Shown here: piece after piece, positions 25,985 through 40,900 of the stretch
How the letters are laid out: each line of letters opens with the position of its first letter
Position numbering within the stretch: the stretch's first letter is position 1
NCBI GenBank assembly: GCA_963573385.1
Contig: CAUYLG010038475.1
Location: 21,756 to 85,755 of the forward strand
Direction: 5' to 3'
DNA: 64,000 bases
Origin: Cacajao melanocephalus
Lineage: Eukaryota > Chordata > Mammalia > Primates > Pitheciidae
The notes under the pieces: model-generated
The model's database searches: none
What the model was told of the DNA's origin: nothing
Seen by the model: the letters and a program-made list of their open reading frames with translations, nothing else
Position numbers and translations under genes: made by a program

Positions 25985-26986
25985 CATAAATGCTCCCCAA
26001 TCAGCATGCATGAGACATGAGACTTGTTTCTAATCAATAGCCCATAGTAGAAGTGATGCACTGTCACTCCAATGATTATTTTATATTACAGAAAACTTGT
26101 TTTTGCTAGCCAACTTGTCCAAGTCACTCTCTCTTCTCTTTCTCTCTTTGAAGAAGCAGATGCCATCAATTCACTAAATACTCCCAAGAACCATGCAAGT
26201 GGGCACAAACATGCTTCCCTAATTGAACTTCCAGACTGCAAACCACAAGTGTCTGAAACAGGGTTCAACCAATTTAGAAAGTATATTTTGCTAAGGTTAA
26301 GGACATGCCCATAACACAACCTCAGGAGATCCTGATGACATGTGCCCAAGGTGGTCGGGGTATATCTTGGTTTTATACATTATAAGGAGACATGAGACAT
26401 TCTTTAATACACGTAAGTGTATATTGGGTCTGTCTGGAAATACAGGACACTTAAAGCAGGGGGTTGGGGAGGGTTCCAGGTCATAGGTAGATTTAAAGAC
26501 TCTCTGCTTGGCAACTGGTTGAGTTACTGTCTATAAAAAGGAATGTCTGGGTTATGATAAAGGGTTATAGAGACCAAGGTTTTATCATGCAGATGAAGCA
26601 TCCAGGTAGCAGGCTTCAGGGAAAATAGACTATAAATGCTTCTTATCAGACTTAAAGAGTCTGTTTTATCCAGAATTCTGAAAGGGAGGAGGGTATAAAG
26701 AGGCATGTTCCATCCCCTATTCTCATAGTGGTGGGAACTACTTTTTCCAGGTAAACTTTGGAATGCCCTTGGCTGAGAAGAGAGGTCCAATCAGATGGTT
26801 AGGAGGCATCAGAATTTTATTTTTGGTTTACAAGATGAAAACTTGTTCCTGGTCAGCACCTTAATTGCAGCCTTGCGAGATCCTTAGCAGACTTTTAACC
26901 CACAGAAACTATGAAACAAATAAATCTGTGTTGTTTCAAGCCACTAAATGTGTGGTCGTTGTTACGCAGCACAGAAAACTAATAAT
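25985..26986 (+). mobile_element. MLT1-type (ERVL-MaLR) LTR, split by another LTR
   Basis: Left part has GAGACTTGTTTCTAATCAAT, TAGAAGTGATGCACTGTCAC and a CTCTCTCTTTGAAGAAGCAG block. Right part, from about 26832, has CAGCACCTTAATTGCAGCC, CCCACAGAAACTATGAAACA and TTGTTACGCAGCACAGAAAA. These match the two sides of an MLT1 LTR. An unrelated LTR (26237-26831) lies between them. The left boundary is uncertain by about 60 bp. Confidence 0.78.
26237..26831 (-). mobile_element. ERV-type solitary LTR nested in MLT1
   Basis: A 595-bp LTR in reverse, with ends TGCAAACC (26237) and GGTTTACA (26831), so it has TG..CA ends. It includes TTTTGCTAAGGTTAAGGACA, CAAGGTGGTCGGGGTATATC, GGTTCCAGGTCATAGGTAGA, CATGCAGATGAAGCATCCAG and ATTTTATTTTTGGTTTACA, a recurrent human LTR sequence I recall but cannot name safely. 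AGAC/AGAT at the two junctions may be the 4-bp target duplication. In sense, its poly(A) signal would be AATATA-like, so degraded. Confidence 0.8.
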
Positions 26987-27575
26987 AGGGAACCAACACC
27001 GAAGAAGTATACTTGAGCCAAAGCCAAGGACACAACCACTCCTCATGGTTACGATTCTCAATTCCCATGCTGCCTCCCAGGAAAAGAAATGAAACCCAAA
27101 CAGCCTTAAACCTTCCCTCAGCCTGGCTAAATTTTAGACAGGTTTCTTCCCCTTAGGCCTCTGACCTCCCTTTTCTTAGAGAATTTACTTAAGAGAACCT
27201 ACTCCTTTGAAATGCAAAGCTTTTCCTGGACACTTGCCAGTTTTACAAACCAGGAACCTTTGTGAAGGGTCTGGGAGCCATCCCTTTGCAAGACAATCAT
27301 CAAGAAAGATAAGGCCCCTATCATAGTCCCTGATGGGGGTGGGGGACACAGGGGCCTAACTTCAGTGAGTTGCCACTTAGCAAATACACTGACCAACCTT
27401 CTCACCAACTTGCTCCAAGATCTTCCCACTAGCTCCTGAGCTTAAAACCTCCCTTGCCTTTGGTTTTAGTGGCATTGAAACAATCTATTCTGTTGTGTAA
27501 TCTTTCTGCAATATGTCTTGACCCTTATTGCAATCATTCTGAATAAAATCGATCTTACTTGTTGAACATTTTGAC
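26987..27575 (+). mobile_element. LTR-like element, family not named
   Basis: The segment runs from GGGAACCAACACC to about CTTGTTGAACATTTTGACA. It ends with a plausible LTR R/U5: TGAAACAATCTATTCTGTTG, GTGTAATCTTTCTGC and AATAAA at 27542-27547. It starts where the MLT1 LTR ends. I recall similar repeated sequence but not the family; boundaries are approximate. Confidence 0.55.
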
Positions 27576-29342
27576 ATCTGAGATAGACAAAATAAGGAGA
27601 AGTTGATTTATAAGAAGATTTTAACATATTGAGGTTCTTAAAAAGAGGGTTTGATAAAAGGGAATATAATGGCTCTTGCCTAATCTGTGAGGGCTCTGTA
27701 AAAAGTGTTCCCCTTGTCCTCAGGAATACTGGCTTTGATTAATACCAGGGAGAGTACCACAGAAAATCACAATGACTAGGCAGTGTCTACTGCACAGATT
27801 CCGCTCACTCGTGCATCTTGCTCCACTTCCTCTGCAACTTTTCTGACAAACCCCATATGGCTGAAATCTAGAAATTCAGTAAGCAGAAATTTAAGGAAGA
27901 TAGAAAAAATAAAAAGAAAAGAAAAAGAACGATACATAAGATAAAACAAAAACAAAACACAACATTGCATTCCAAAGAAACTATCCAACAGGAGACACCA
28001 GCGGGCATGTCATAATGGGGCATATACCAACAACTTGCACTGTGCCTTCCACAAGCATTGCCTTCTTATTTTACTTTTTTAAGGTATGCAGCTTTTTAAG
28101 ATGCAAAGAGGCCGGATCAAGTTTAAAAGACCATGCTGCCCCTTTCACATCAAATAATTGAAAACTACTGACAACGTAGACCTCCCTTGCTTCTCCTGTT
28201 TATTTGGCTGGCAGAGAAAGAAAAGAACTTGCACGTTGGGGAAGGAAGAAGCTGGGTGGAATGACAGTGAAATCTAAAATAACAACCAAGCTGGCCCAAG
28301 GTGTCTTGAAGGATATAAAAATACAGTTTAGTCAGAGTGCCATATTTTGGTGTTCAAATGATTTCAATGATTGGAATGTACAATTTTTAAAGTATACAAA
28401 TAAGTTTTAAACCTGAAGAAGGAAAACCGTGATGCATAACACTGTGTTTTCTCAGTTCCATGGGGGTACCATTCATACTTTATTCACATTGAACTTAATG
28501 GACTTGTGCAACATGGTGGCCTACCTGTACTTATCAGTTCTTACTAACAGTTTAAAGGAGTTGAAATTTCTCTTCTTCTGCAGTTCTAGATGACCTGAAC
28601 ATATATAAGCTATATAGAATTCAGTTTTGGAATACGTCCATTTTACTGAAATGGTTAGTTTTATACCCTTCGAGATGTTATTTTAGTGTTGGTTTCACCA
28701 AACTGATGTGCAGAAACCAAAAATCTAATTTATACCCGTTGGGTGAGATTTTTCAGTGTTGTGACAAAATTTCAAACCCAAACCACAAATCTCAATGGTT
28801 TCATAATATCTATCCCAATCCAATATCTGTAGCGGAAACAAGAAACATGACAGATTGCCACAAATGTGCCATTACAAAACAACATTTAATTATGCATGCC
28901 AATAATTTATTTTCACACTTACAGAGTGGCACAAGGCTTACTAGTAAAACATTTTTTAAATTTATATTTTCAAATTCCATTATTGTGTTTTCCTTAATAA
29001 CTTGAGAAAATTACAAATTCCAACACGCACATTACATACCACAACTTAGTCATTTGAGATACTCAATCTCAATAATCACTAAACAAGTGGATTCTGTTTC
29101 TTTTTGTCCCAAAGACAATATTTATCCTCCAATTTTTCAAATTGCATATTCTGCCTTTAACCAACGAAACACTTGATGTTTTATAATATGTGAACATTTA
29201 TTAGTGAGGATTGAGACTCTTTGCTTAAAGACAATTTTCCGTTTGACTAATAGATATAATTTCTGTTCTCTAGCAAAGCTTTTTCTGTATTAAAAAAAAT
29301 AAAGTCTGTTTCTCATTGCTAATATAAATACATTTTCATTAT
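27576..29342. other. Unique AT-rich stretch
   Basis: About 1.75 kb with no recognised repeat or gene. Open frames at 28204-28410 and 28706-29005 have no features that I recognise. Confidence 0.5.
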
Positions 29343-29350
29343 GAAATCTG

Positions 29351-30003
<653 letters not shown>

Positions 30004-30005
30004 TA

Positions 30006-30594
30006 TAGTAGTACCCCTTATCCATTGTTTCAGTTTCTGTGGTTCAGTTACCTATGGTCAATCTCAGCCCAAAAATATTAAACAGAAAATTACAAAAATA
30101 TATGATTCGTGAGTTTTAAATTGTACTCCATTATGAGTAGCATAATAAAATCTTGGGCCATCCTGCTGTTTCCCACTCAGGATGTGACTCATCTTTTTGT
30201 CCAGTGTATCCACACTACAGATGCTATACACCTGATAGGTCAATAGTAGCCTAACATTACGTCGCAATGCCTACTCCATTCACTTCATCTCATGATGTAA
30301 GCATTCTACTACTTCACATCATCACAAGGAAAGGTGAGTATAGTATAACAAGATATTTTTACAGAGAATGATCACGTTCATATAACTTTTATTACAGTAT
30401 ATTGTTACAATTGTTCTATTTTGTTATTATTGTTAATCTTTTAGTGTGCCTATGTTATAAATTAAACTTTATCATAGGTATGTATGTGTAGGGAAAAAAA
30501 AAAGGAAATATATAAGGTTTGGTACTATCTGCAGTTTTGGGTTTCCACTAGGGGTCTTCGAACAAGCCCCCCCACAGATAAAAGGAGACTACTG
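30006..30594. mobile_element. Tigger3/4-type non-autonomous DNA transposon
   Basis: A 589-bp element with inverted ends: TAGTAGTACCCCTTATCCAT at the left and GATAAAAGGAGACTACTG at the right. TA dinucleotides flank it at 30004-30005 and 30595-30596. Internal blocks GTTTCAGTTACCTATGGTCA, TTTTGTCCAGTGTATCCACA and AAATTAAACTTTATCATAGG follow the pogo-like Tigger3/Tigger4 group from memory. No transposase coding remains; the middle is deleted relative to autonomous copies. Confidence 0.88.
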
Positions 30595-30596
30595 TA

Positions 30597-33350
<2,754 letters not shown>

Positions 33351-33365
33351 GCTTGTTTATTCTTT

Positions 33366-33929
33366 CTATTCTCGACATATGGGCAACTTACACATGCTGT
33401 TTATATGGGCATAAAAATCACAACTGTAAATTGATATGTAATCCTCAAAGAAAACCATGTCATTCATATGAGCTCAGTAGTATTAATGTAAAAATATTAT
33501 GTAAACACAAGCATTTTTAGCTCATGTGTGATTTTTGATTATGAGTTCATCAGGCAAGGTAAGTATAAAAAACTGAATTTTTTTGGCACACAATAAAATG
33601 TATAATAGTGATTAATGCTAAAATAATCATACTAATGTCCACTAGCTCCTGATACAGAAGAGCTGCCTATGAATGCATCAAATCCTACTGCTTTTTTATC
33701 CATTAAATGAACACAGGGATTAGCTGACATAAAAAAGTAAGAAGTAGTGCAATTACACAATTAAGTGGATGAATATATTAAAACTATATATTATGTACAC
33801 TGGGAAAATTGTATATAAAGTTGTCAAAATACATATTTGAGGGTTAATCAGTGAGATGTATTTTATTAAAATTGCAATCCCCATACGTCTCAATAGCATT
33901 CTTTGTTTGCCTTTCCTGCTTTGTATTTC
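33366..33929. other. Unique AT-rich stretch
   Basis: About 560 bp with no recognised feature. Confidence 0.5.
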
Positions 33930-34120
33930 TTCACAGGTCCTATCATTATCTAACATACTATGTATTTTACTTGTTTTTCTCATTTTTTGCTGAGTCCACC
34001 ACTAAATTTTAAATTCCATCAGGACAAGAATTATTTTTCTACTTTGTTGAGCCAAGATTGTGTATCTCCAACGTTTATAAATATTCCTCCTACTTAGTAA
34101 GTACTCGATAAATGTCTGCA
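33930..34120 (+). mobile_element. L2 LINE 3' end
   Basis: CTAACATACTATGTATTTTA, CTTGTTTTTCTCA, then TAAATTCCATCAGGACAAG and CTTAGTAAGTACTCGATAAA follow the plus-sense L2 3' terminus. Confidence 0.72.
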
Positions 34121-35324
34121 AATCATTTACAGTCGATTTTCCTTAAAATATATAAGTCACAAATAATAGGGACATTAGAAGTTCTCCAGTGGAAGATGTT
34201 ATTATTGATAATGCTTTTCTTCTGAGATTTTTGTGCCAACAATCATAGCCCTTTCGCTTTTGTCTACAATTATTTCAACACATTTTTTTATCTGTGACAA
34301 TTATCCCTAGACCAATCCACAAAAAAAAAAACTGATGCTTTTAGCAAAGGGAGTTCTGATAAGATGATTCAGTAATGATCAATGCTTTTGGGGAAAAACA
34401 AAATTTCTGATTGTTTATTACTGAAGGGCATGCTTACCAAACAAATCTCACAGAATGATGTCATGTATATGTTACTGGATGTCTTTGCAGTCGATGAGAG
34501 TACCCATCTGTTTCTGCCATTTAAGATGATCGAAAAATTGGGATGACAGAATCTCAGAACCTAAGCTACTTTTTCACTATGACCATTTATTCACATAATA
34601 TATATGCTATTGAAATGTCTAGATTTATCTGTTGTTCATGACAAGTCATAATGCAAACAATGAAAGGAGAGAGGAACAGCTGGTAGGAAAGACTAGCAAT
34701 CTGTTTAGTGAGTTAAGTCAGGTCTGAGTGATATCATGTAACATACATGTCCCAAAAGCACATTTTGGCCATTGACGGTCATCTTAAACCTCAGTAAAAA
34801 TTCAACACAGATTCCAACTGCTTGAGCCATCAAGGGATTTCTTTTTAAAACAGGTTCTCATGTGACTCTGAGTTTACTCATAGAAATAGAACCTCTCAAC
34901 CCAACCGAGGAGAATTTGAAATTTAAAATAAAAGGATAACCAAACCAAAAATTAAGTTTAGCTTCCAAACAATATAAAAACCCTTAGTTGCTAACTAGCA
35001 TCTCCTTACTAGTTTTGCTCAGTGAAGTCAGTGTCAGTGGTAGCACTATTCATCGTAAGTCTTAACATGAATTTAATTCTGAGCATGATTTTTTATCCTT
35101 ATTAAAAGATATATACTCATAAAAGAAGTGACAAGTAGAGCTGAATTCAAAAGTTTATGAATTAAAATATTTAATTTGATGGCAGTCATTGCTTTTTCCT
35201 AATTAAAATATTTCAAAATTAATTTTTCCTTATTTTTTATTTGAAATAATATTTACATTTTATCGTCTGTTGATCAGAGCATACAAAGCATACAAAGTTC
35301 TTGATATGCCTTGACAGAATCAGT
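34121..35324. other. Unique stretch, nothing recognised
   Basis: About 1.2 kb of AT-rich DNA with no supported gene or repeat. Confidence 0.5.
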
Positions 35325-35550
35325 GTGACATAGAAATCAGACAGGTCTAAGTTTTAACACTAGCTTTGTCCCTCATTAGCACCGTCACCTGGACCAAGCT
35401 ACACAACCTTTCTAAGCCCCAGTAACCCCATCTATAAATCGAGTTAATAATGTTATCAAATTTAGAGTTAACATAAGGTCTAATTGAAATTCTTTGCACC
35501 AAGTTTAGTACCTTATAAAAAGATGATAAATATTAGCTGTTATTGGTAGA
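35325..35550 (+). mobile_element. MIR SINE
   Basis: AAATCAGACAGGTCTAAGTT, AACACTAGCTTTGTCCCTCA, AACCTTTCTAAGCCCCAGTA and CATCTATAAATCGAGTTAAT are ordered plus-sense MIR blocks. GTTTAGTACCTTATAAAAAG continues towards its 3' end. Confidence 0.82.
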
Positions 35551-35989
35551 TACCAACATCAAATACATTATATTAATTTTTCATACTTGGTCATATTTTG
35601 AAATAACCTAAATCTAAATGGTTATATTTTAGACTTCACATAAAAGCAGGAAATAGCTGAGCAAGCTCTAAAAGTTGTGGTGTAGGTGTGTGATTGCCAG
35701 TCTTTCATAAACTATTCGAAGCTGATGTTCTTGGCAACCACTGGGGCAAGCTGTCTCTAAGGTAAGTTCAGCTTTCTGGGTCTATTTCTTAAGAGCTCTA
35801 AAGAAGTAAAGGCAAAAATCCCTACTTCACAATATTCTTCTGGCTGCTTTAAAGGCCAGCAGCTTTTTGACTGGCCTGGTTCCATGACATGCCCAAACCC
35901 AATGACATTCATCTCCAAACCTCTGGGAGGTCTCTAACTCAGCTGTCTCTTCATCCAGAAGTGTTCTACCTCTGAGATTGCAAGCTCCA

Positions 35990-36260
35990 ATCTAGTCTCC
36001 TGCCACAGGTGACTTAGCATCATCATTTCGGATTTCATCCATCACTCCTACTAATATTCTCCTCAGTGTCACTATTCCTTCTCATAAAGTAAAAAACCAC
36101 TTCCTCTAGGTTTCTAACATCACCAGTGGAAAAAAGTGAAACAAAACAAAATCAGATCTCTAGCCCCAAATGCTCTGTTGAGCTCTAGCCTTACATTTTC
36201 ATATGCCTACTGGTATCTCAAATACAACATACCCAAATTCAAAGCCACCATTTTTTTCTA
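35990..36260 (+). mobile_element. L2-like LINE fragment (weak)
   Basis: TACTGGTATCTCAAATACAA and CATACCCAAATTCAAAGCC resemble an old LINE coding region in plus sense. The assignment to L2 is tentative. Confidence 0.35.
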
Positions 36261-37114
36261 AAAAGATATTCCTTTCATCTCACTTATTTCTCTAACTCTG
36301 TAAACAGAAATGTATGACCCATAAATTTAACATTCTTTTTGTGTATCTGAAAAAGGAAAAAAAAATATCCTATTTACCTGGTCAAACATTCATTTTACTA
36401 AACATACTTATTAATAAGTAACTTTCTCATAATAGAAACTGATGAAATTTTAAATTAATAATATTCACTGCCTAGTTAACTAGAGGAGATCAATAGAGAA
36501 TCTGCTCAATTACTGTCTAATAAAAAAGACCATAACTGTTCACTTCCTTGTTGACAAATCTGACTTTACATAATGGCAGTTTATTTCATACCTTGGTATC
36601 AAAGACATTAATTAAATTACAAAAGTAAACCACTTGAGATAATTGCCAAATTATTTTAATGATTCAAGTTTACTAATTCATAAGTCTGTAATAACTTCTG
36701 TTATTCAGAATTATATCTTCAAACATTCCCGTGACTTTGTTTGATGGATACTATTTACTCTTTTAGGATAAGAAAATGTAGAGAGAAAGCTTCCAATGTC
36801 TCAGTATTTATTGGGCCAACTATACAAAACAGATCAACATTCCTCTTTTCAAATACAGTAACTACTGTGCTATCAGAAAATGCTTCTGACAGATTGCATG
36901 ACCACTCTGGGAGCTGCACTGTTCTGTTAGCTATTACTGATAAAATGGGCATTTTATGTATATCTAAGGTTATGCTAGAAATTATATTTGAAAGGTTGGA
37001 AGGCATATTTGGCCGAGCTTTCTATCAAATGTAATTTACATCAAAGACAGACCTGACTAAGAATTATTTCATAAACATGCAGGAACTATATTTAAAAACA
37101 TACCCTGGAAATGA
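36261..37114. other. Unique AT-rich stretch
   Basis: About 850 bp. A 97-codon plus frame (36741-37034) and an 83-codon minus frame (36755-37006) overlap antisense here; neither is recognised. Confidence 0.5.
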
Positions 37115-37262
37115 CCTGCCTTGATTTAAATTTAGACTCAGCTATTTACTGTACAACTTAACTTGAGCAAATTACTGAACCTTTCCAAGCCTCAGTTTTC
37201 CCAATTATAAAATGGCAATGAAAAACTACCAACCTCCTTGAATTTTTACAATAATTAAATTA
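37115..37262 (+). mobile_element. MIR SINE
   Basis: TTACTGTACAACTTAACTTG, AGCAAATTACTGAACCTTTC, CAAGCCTCAGTTTTCCCAAT and TATAAAATGGCAATG follow MIR in plus sense. Confidence 0.82.
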
Positions 37263-37263
37263 A

Positions 37264-37266
<3 letters not shown>

Positions 37267-37300
<34 letters not shown>
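37267..37300. repeat. (TA)17 dinucleotide microsatellite
   Basis: Thirty-four bases of uninterrupted TA repeats just downstream of the MIR. Long pure TA runs are prone to length change and to cruciform formation. Confidence 0.98.
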
Positions 37301-37303
<3 letters not shown>

Positions 37304-37350
37304 TCATGTAAAGGATTAATGTATGACTCACAGAAAAGATTCACTAAGTG

Positions 37351-37418
37351 TTGACTATTGTTTTTTGAGGAAGGGCAATATTGATTGACTATTGTTTTTT
37401 GAGGAAGAGCAATATTGA
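37351..37418. repeat. 34-bp tandem duplication, two copies
   Basis: Units 37351-37384 and 37385-37418 are identical at 33 of 34 positions (one G/A difference in AAGGGCAATA versus AAGAGCAATA). The high identity suggests a recent event. Confidence 0.95.
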
Positions 37419-37458
37419 GGAGTAAAATTAATTTAAGGAAGAAGAGAGTAATAGTCAT

Positions 37459-38987
37459 TGCTGGCTATGATGGCCCATCTGGAACAGCCTCTGCAAAGAC
37501 ACTGGCTGCAGTAGGGGAGGTGCTGCCAGGGTTGTGTGGTTCATGGAACCAAGAACAGGTGGGAGCCTTGCCTGCCTCTTTTTGAGTTGGCAGGGCAGGA
37601 GCCCCCCCGCCCCCCATCCCAGGCATAGCTGTAGCTCCCCAGCCGTGGCTGTGGACCTTGGCATTCCTGTGCTCTTGGCCTAGAAGACTCCTTCCCCCTC
37701 AGGCTCAGAAGTGCCTGCTCCCTCTGCCTGGCATCTCCCCACTCCCAGCACCCACTCTGATTTCAGAGCAAAGTTGAGGCCAAGCACAGGTACTATTGTG
37801 TTTGCCCCAGCTGGGTGTGCACATGCTTGGGGCACTGCTGACTTACCAGCCCCCTGCTGCCTCAACCCCCTTTAGACTTTGGGTGATGCTAAGCATGGAA
37901 GGGAGTTTGGAGGGGGTGCTAAGGGCAGCTTGGTGCAGGCCTGCAGGTGTCCTCCAGCACAGACAACCTGGGCACCCTGGATTACATGTAAATGGTGACA
38001 AGAGGCAGACAGGCTCCTGGGCATAAAGGGTCAGGTGCCTAGTGAAACCCCACCTTTAAGCCAAGGACAGCCTGAAGCTTGGTGGCCTGGCTGTCAGTTC
38101 CAGATGGAGTCCAGGGCCTGGAATGAGAACTTATGATGCTTTTTTCAGGCCTGCCCATGGCCATCCATGGACCAATCAGCATGTACTTCCTTCCCTCTGA
38201 AGCCCATAAAATCCCGTCTCAGCCAGACTCAGGCAGATGATGAGATGGCATACCTGTAGATAGGTGCTACTTGATTCCTCTCCACTGAGGGATGCCCACT
38301 TGTCGGAACAAACTGCCTGATGAAAGGAACTGCCCACTTCAGGTCTCCTAAAAGCTGTACAGTCACTCAATAAAGCACCTCTTCACCTTGCTCACCCTCC
38401 AGCTGTCTGCATACCTTGTTCTTCTTGTATGTGGAACAAGAACTTGGGACCTGCCAAATGGTGGAACTGAAAGAGCTGTAACACAAACAGGGCTGACACA
38501 CATCTCCCTTGGTCACCACATTGCAGGCAACAAGAAGGAGAAAAGAACTGCAGCCTTTTGGGGAGTTCAGACCTAGAGGCTTCCAGAGCCAGGGCTATGA
38601 CTCCCTCTTAGGGGCTCTGTGGTTTCTGGTGTCTCCAAGATTCTGGGTGTCATGTTCCCCTCATCCAGAGGTGGGTGCCCATAGCTAAAGCCACTTGCCA
38701 TGCATCTGATCTAACCACAGGTTTACACAGAGCTGGTGGCTGTGCTGGCACCTGGAGCTGCCCGCCACACCACAGTGGCCAGTGTGCTTGGTTGTGTGCA
38801 GTGGCCGGACCTCACACTCCAGTGTCTTCAGAGGCATGGAATCTGGATTGGTAGTGCTACCCAAGTGCAGGATACCAAGCCAAGTGGGTAGAACAAGCCC
38901 CATGGGCCTGAGCAAAAGTCAGGCAAAGGCGCCACTGGCCACAGAGATTTCCAGCTGGAAAAGTGACACCCTAAGGGTCCTATGACA
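37459..38987 (+). mobile_element. ERV1-type solitary LTR, 1.53 kb, GC-rich (MER52-like)
   Basis: An intact LTR from TGCTGGCTATG to GTCCTATGACA, with TG..CA ends and a perfect 4-bp target duplication TCAT (37455-37458 and 38988-38991), typical of ERV1. Promoter-like order: CCAAT at 38172-38176, CATAAAA at 38205-38211, then the poly(A) signal AATAAA at 38369-38374. This places U3 at about 37459-38235, a short R, and a long U5. No gag-pol-env is attached, so it is a solo LTR. It differs sharply from its AT-rich surroundings. The MER52 assignment is from memory. Small open frames inside it are not viral genes. Confidence 0.9.
38172..38374 (+). promoter_or_regulatory. LTR promoter and poly(A) elements
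   Basis: CCAAT (38172-38176), a TATA-like CATAAAA about 30 bp downstream (38205-38211) and AATAAA (38369-38374) are spaced as in a gammaretrovirus-like LTR. Transcription would start near 38235 if the promoter still works. Whether it does cannot be told from sequence. Confidence 0.6.
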
Positions 38988-39009
38988 TCATTAGAAATCC
39001 TTTATGCAT

Positions 39010-39210
39010 CATATTTGAGCTGCCTATTTTACACATATTATCTCACATCATTTTTACAACAATCCTTTAGGAAATTCTAAGTCTATCCATTATGAAAAGA
39101 TCAAAGTTGAGACTTAGTTCAAGTAACTTAGATAAGGATACAAAACTATCATACAAGTAGACAGGATTTGGGCCTACCTCTCTGACTCTCTGATTTTCCA
39201 TTACACTTCT
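39010..39210 (-). mobile_element. MIR SINE
   Basis: TATCTCACATCATTTTTACA, ACAATCCTTTAGGAAATTCT, then TTGAGACTTAGTTCAAGTAA and ACAGGATTTGGGCCTACCTC follow the antisense MIR order. Confidence 0.7.
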
Positions 39211-39244
39211 TAATAGTCATTTTTTCCTTGTAAAAAATTTCTTG

Positions 39245-39535
39245 ACCAGGCACAGTGGCTCATGTCTGTAATCTCAGCCCTAGGAAGCCAAGGTAGGTGG
39301 ATCACAGGAAGTCAGGAGTTCAAGACCAGTGTGGCCAAAACAGCAAAAACCCGTCTCTAATAAAAATATAAAAATTAGCCAGGTGTGGTGTTGGGCACCT
39401 ATAATACCAGCTACTCAGGAGGCCAAGGCACAGAGAATTGCTTGAACCCAAGAGGCAGAGGTGCAGTGAGCTGAAATTGTGCCACTGTACTCCAGCCTGG
39501 GCAACAGAGTGAGACTCCATCTCAAAAATAATTAA
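39245..39535 (+). mobile_element. Alu SINE, diverged
   Basis: A dimeric Alu from GACCAGGCACAGTGGCTCAT to GAGTGAGACTCCATCTCAAA. Several small deletions occur in both arms. It is older than the other copies in this window. Confidence 0.95.
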
Positions 39536-40635
39536 AAGTTCTTAATTGTCTGTTTTTAGAATTCCGGAATTTTTAAGTTGAAATGAACCCAAGATATAAT
39601 CTGGTCAAAATCATCATTTTTAAAAATAGAAGGAGGCTAAATTTAAGTGACTTGTTGGATGCCCTGTGAGTATCCTTTTTTTTTAAATACAAATCTATCG
39701 ATACATTTTTAAATGCTGAAATTATCCTCTTTTAATATTAAAAGCATTCTTTTGGCCATTATCCCCATTAGAGAGCAAATTGACAAATATATATTTAGGC
39801 CAAGATAACTGGGAAATAAAATCGGCCAGCCCCTAGGAAAAGTGTGAGCCAAGTTCTAAGACTGAGATAAAAAGAATAGCTTTGCTGGTGACTTAGAGTT
39901 GTGCCAAAGCGGGAGTTAAGTTTTGCTTGGAGAGGAAATGAAGAGAAAGAAAAAGTTGTGTTTACGTGTGAAAGGAATTGAAAGATTTTCCGCACCTTTT
40001 TTTAAAGTAATTATAATCCCTTCTATTTCCTGTATCTTCACTGTCTTCCTTTTCCTCCAGCTTTTTCTTTTCCCTAGTGTAATAAACGTGACCTAAGTTT
40101 TTTTTTTTTTTTTTTAAATTAGCTAGGAGAAGAAAAAATAGATGGCCTGGGTAAGTCTTCATTTGCCACTTCCTTTCTCTCTTTCCTCTGTCAAGAAATT
40201 TGACCATTCAATATCTCCTCTTGCTTATATCCCTTAAATTTCTTAACTGATGGCAATTTCTGTCTCTCTCCCTCTCTCCATCAGCTGAGACAGGTCTTAC
40301 TCTGAAATTCCACAACAATTTCACATTTCTCACTTGGTTTCATGTCCCTCTTGCAAATTTCACCACTGATATCCTCTTTTTTTAATATCTTTTTTCTTCT
40401 TTTTTATGTGTTATAATTTTATCTTGGTTGTCCCTCTTCTTTAATTTTTGATCTCAGTATTCTTATCTAGTTGGATTCTTCAAGGCTTCTTTTTTTTTGA
40501 CTTCTACTCCCAGTTTGCATGCCTAACTTGAATGATCTTCCATTTCATTTTCTTCAACTTTTTACCTTCTCTACTTTTCCAGTCTCAGTTCTCACCATCC
40601 CCCATGTGAACTCTAGGCTCTAGCCGTAGTTGTTC
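39536..40635. other. Unique AT/T-rich stretch
   Basis: About 1.1 kb with pyrimidine-rich patches and a T17-type run at 40099-40116. Nothing recognised. Confidence 0.5.
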
Positions 40636-40900
40636 TCCAATGCCTCCTGCTCCTTCAGGACTGCATGTCTTTGTTCACACTCTTTCTTTCATTTGGATGG
40701 CCCCTTTCATCTTTGGCTTCCGGATAACTTAGCTTAAGAATCATCTTAACTGAGTGCCTCAAATAGTCATCTGCTGCTGCTTCTGTGCTCTTGTGAGTCT
40801 CTGCATCACCTATCATATTCTTTTGCAATTGGACTTCTCTTCCAGTAGCATGTGTGCTTCAAAGGCACCTCTTTGAAACTGAACATTCATCTTCATAGCA
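40636..40900 (+). mobile_element. L2 LINE fragment (degraded)
   Basis: The sequence TTTGGATGGCCCCTTTCATC, AACTTAGCTTAAGAATCATC and CTTCTCTTCCAGTAGCATGT has the order of the L2 3' region. The similarity is low. Confidence 0.45.
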
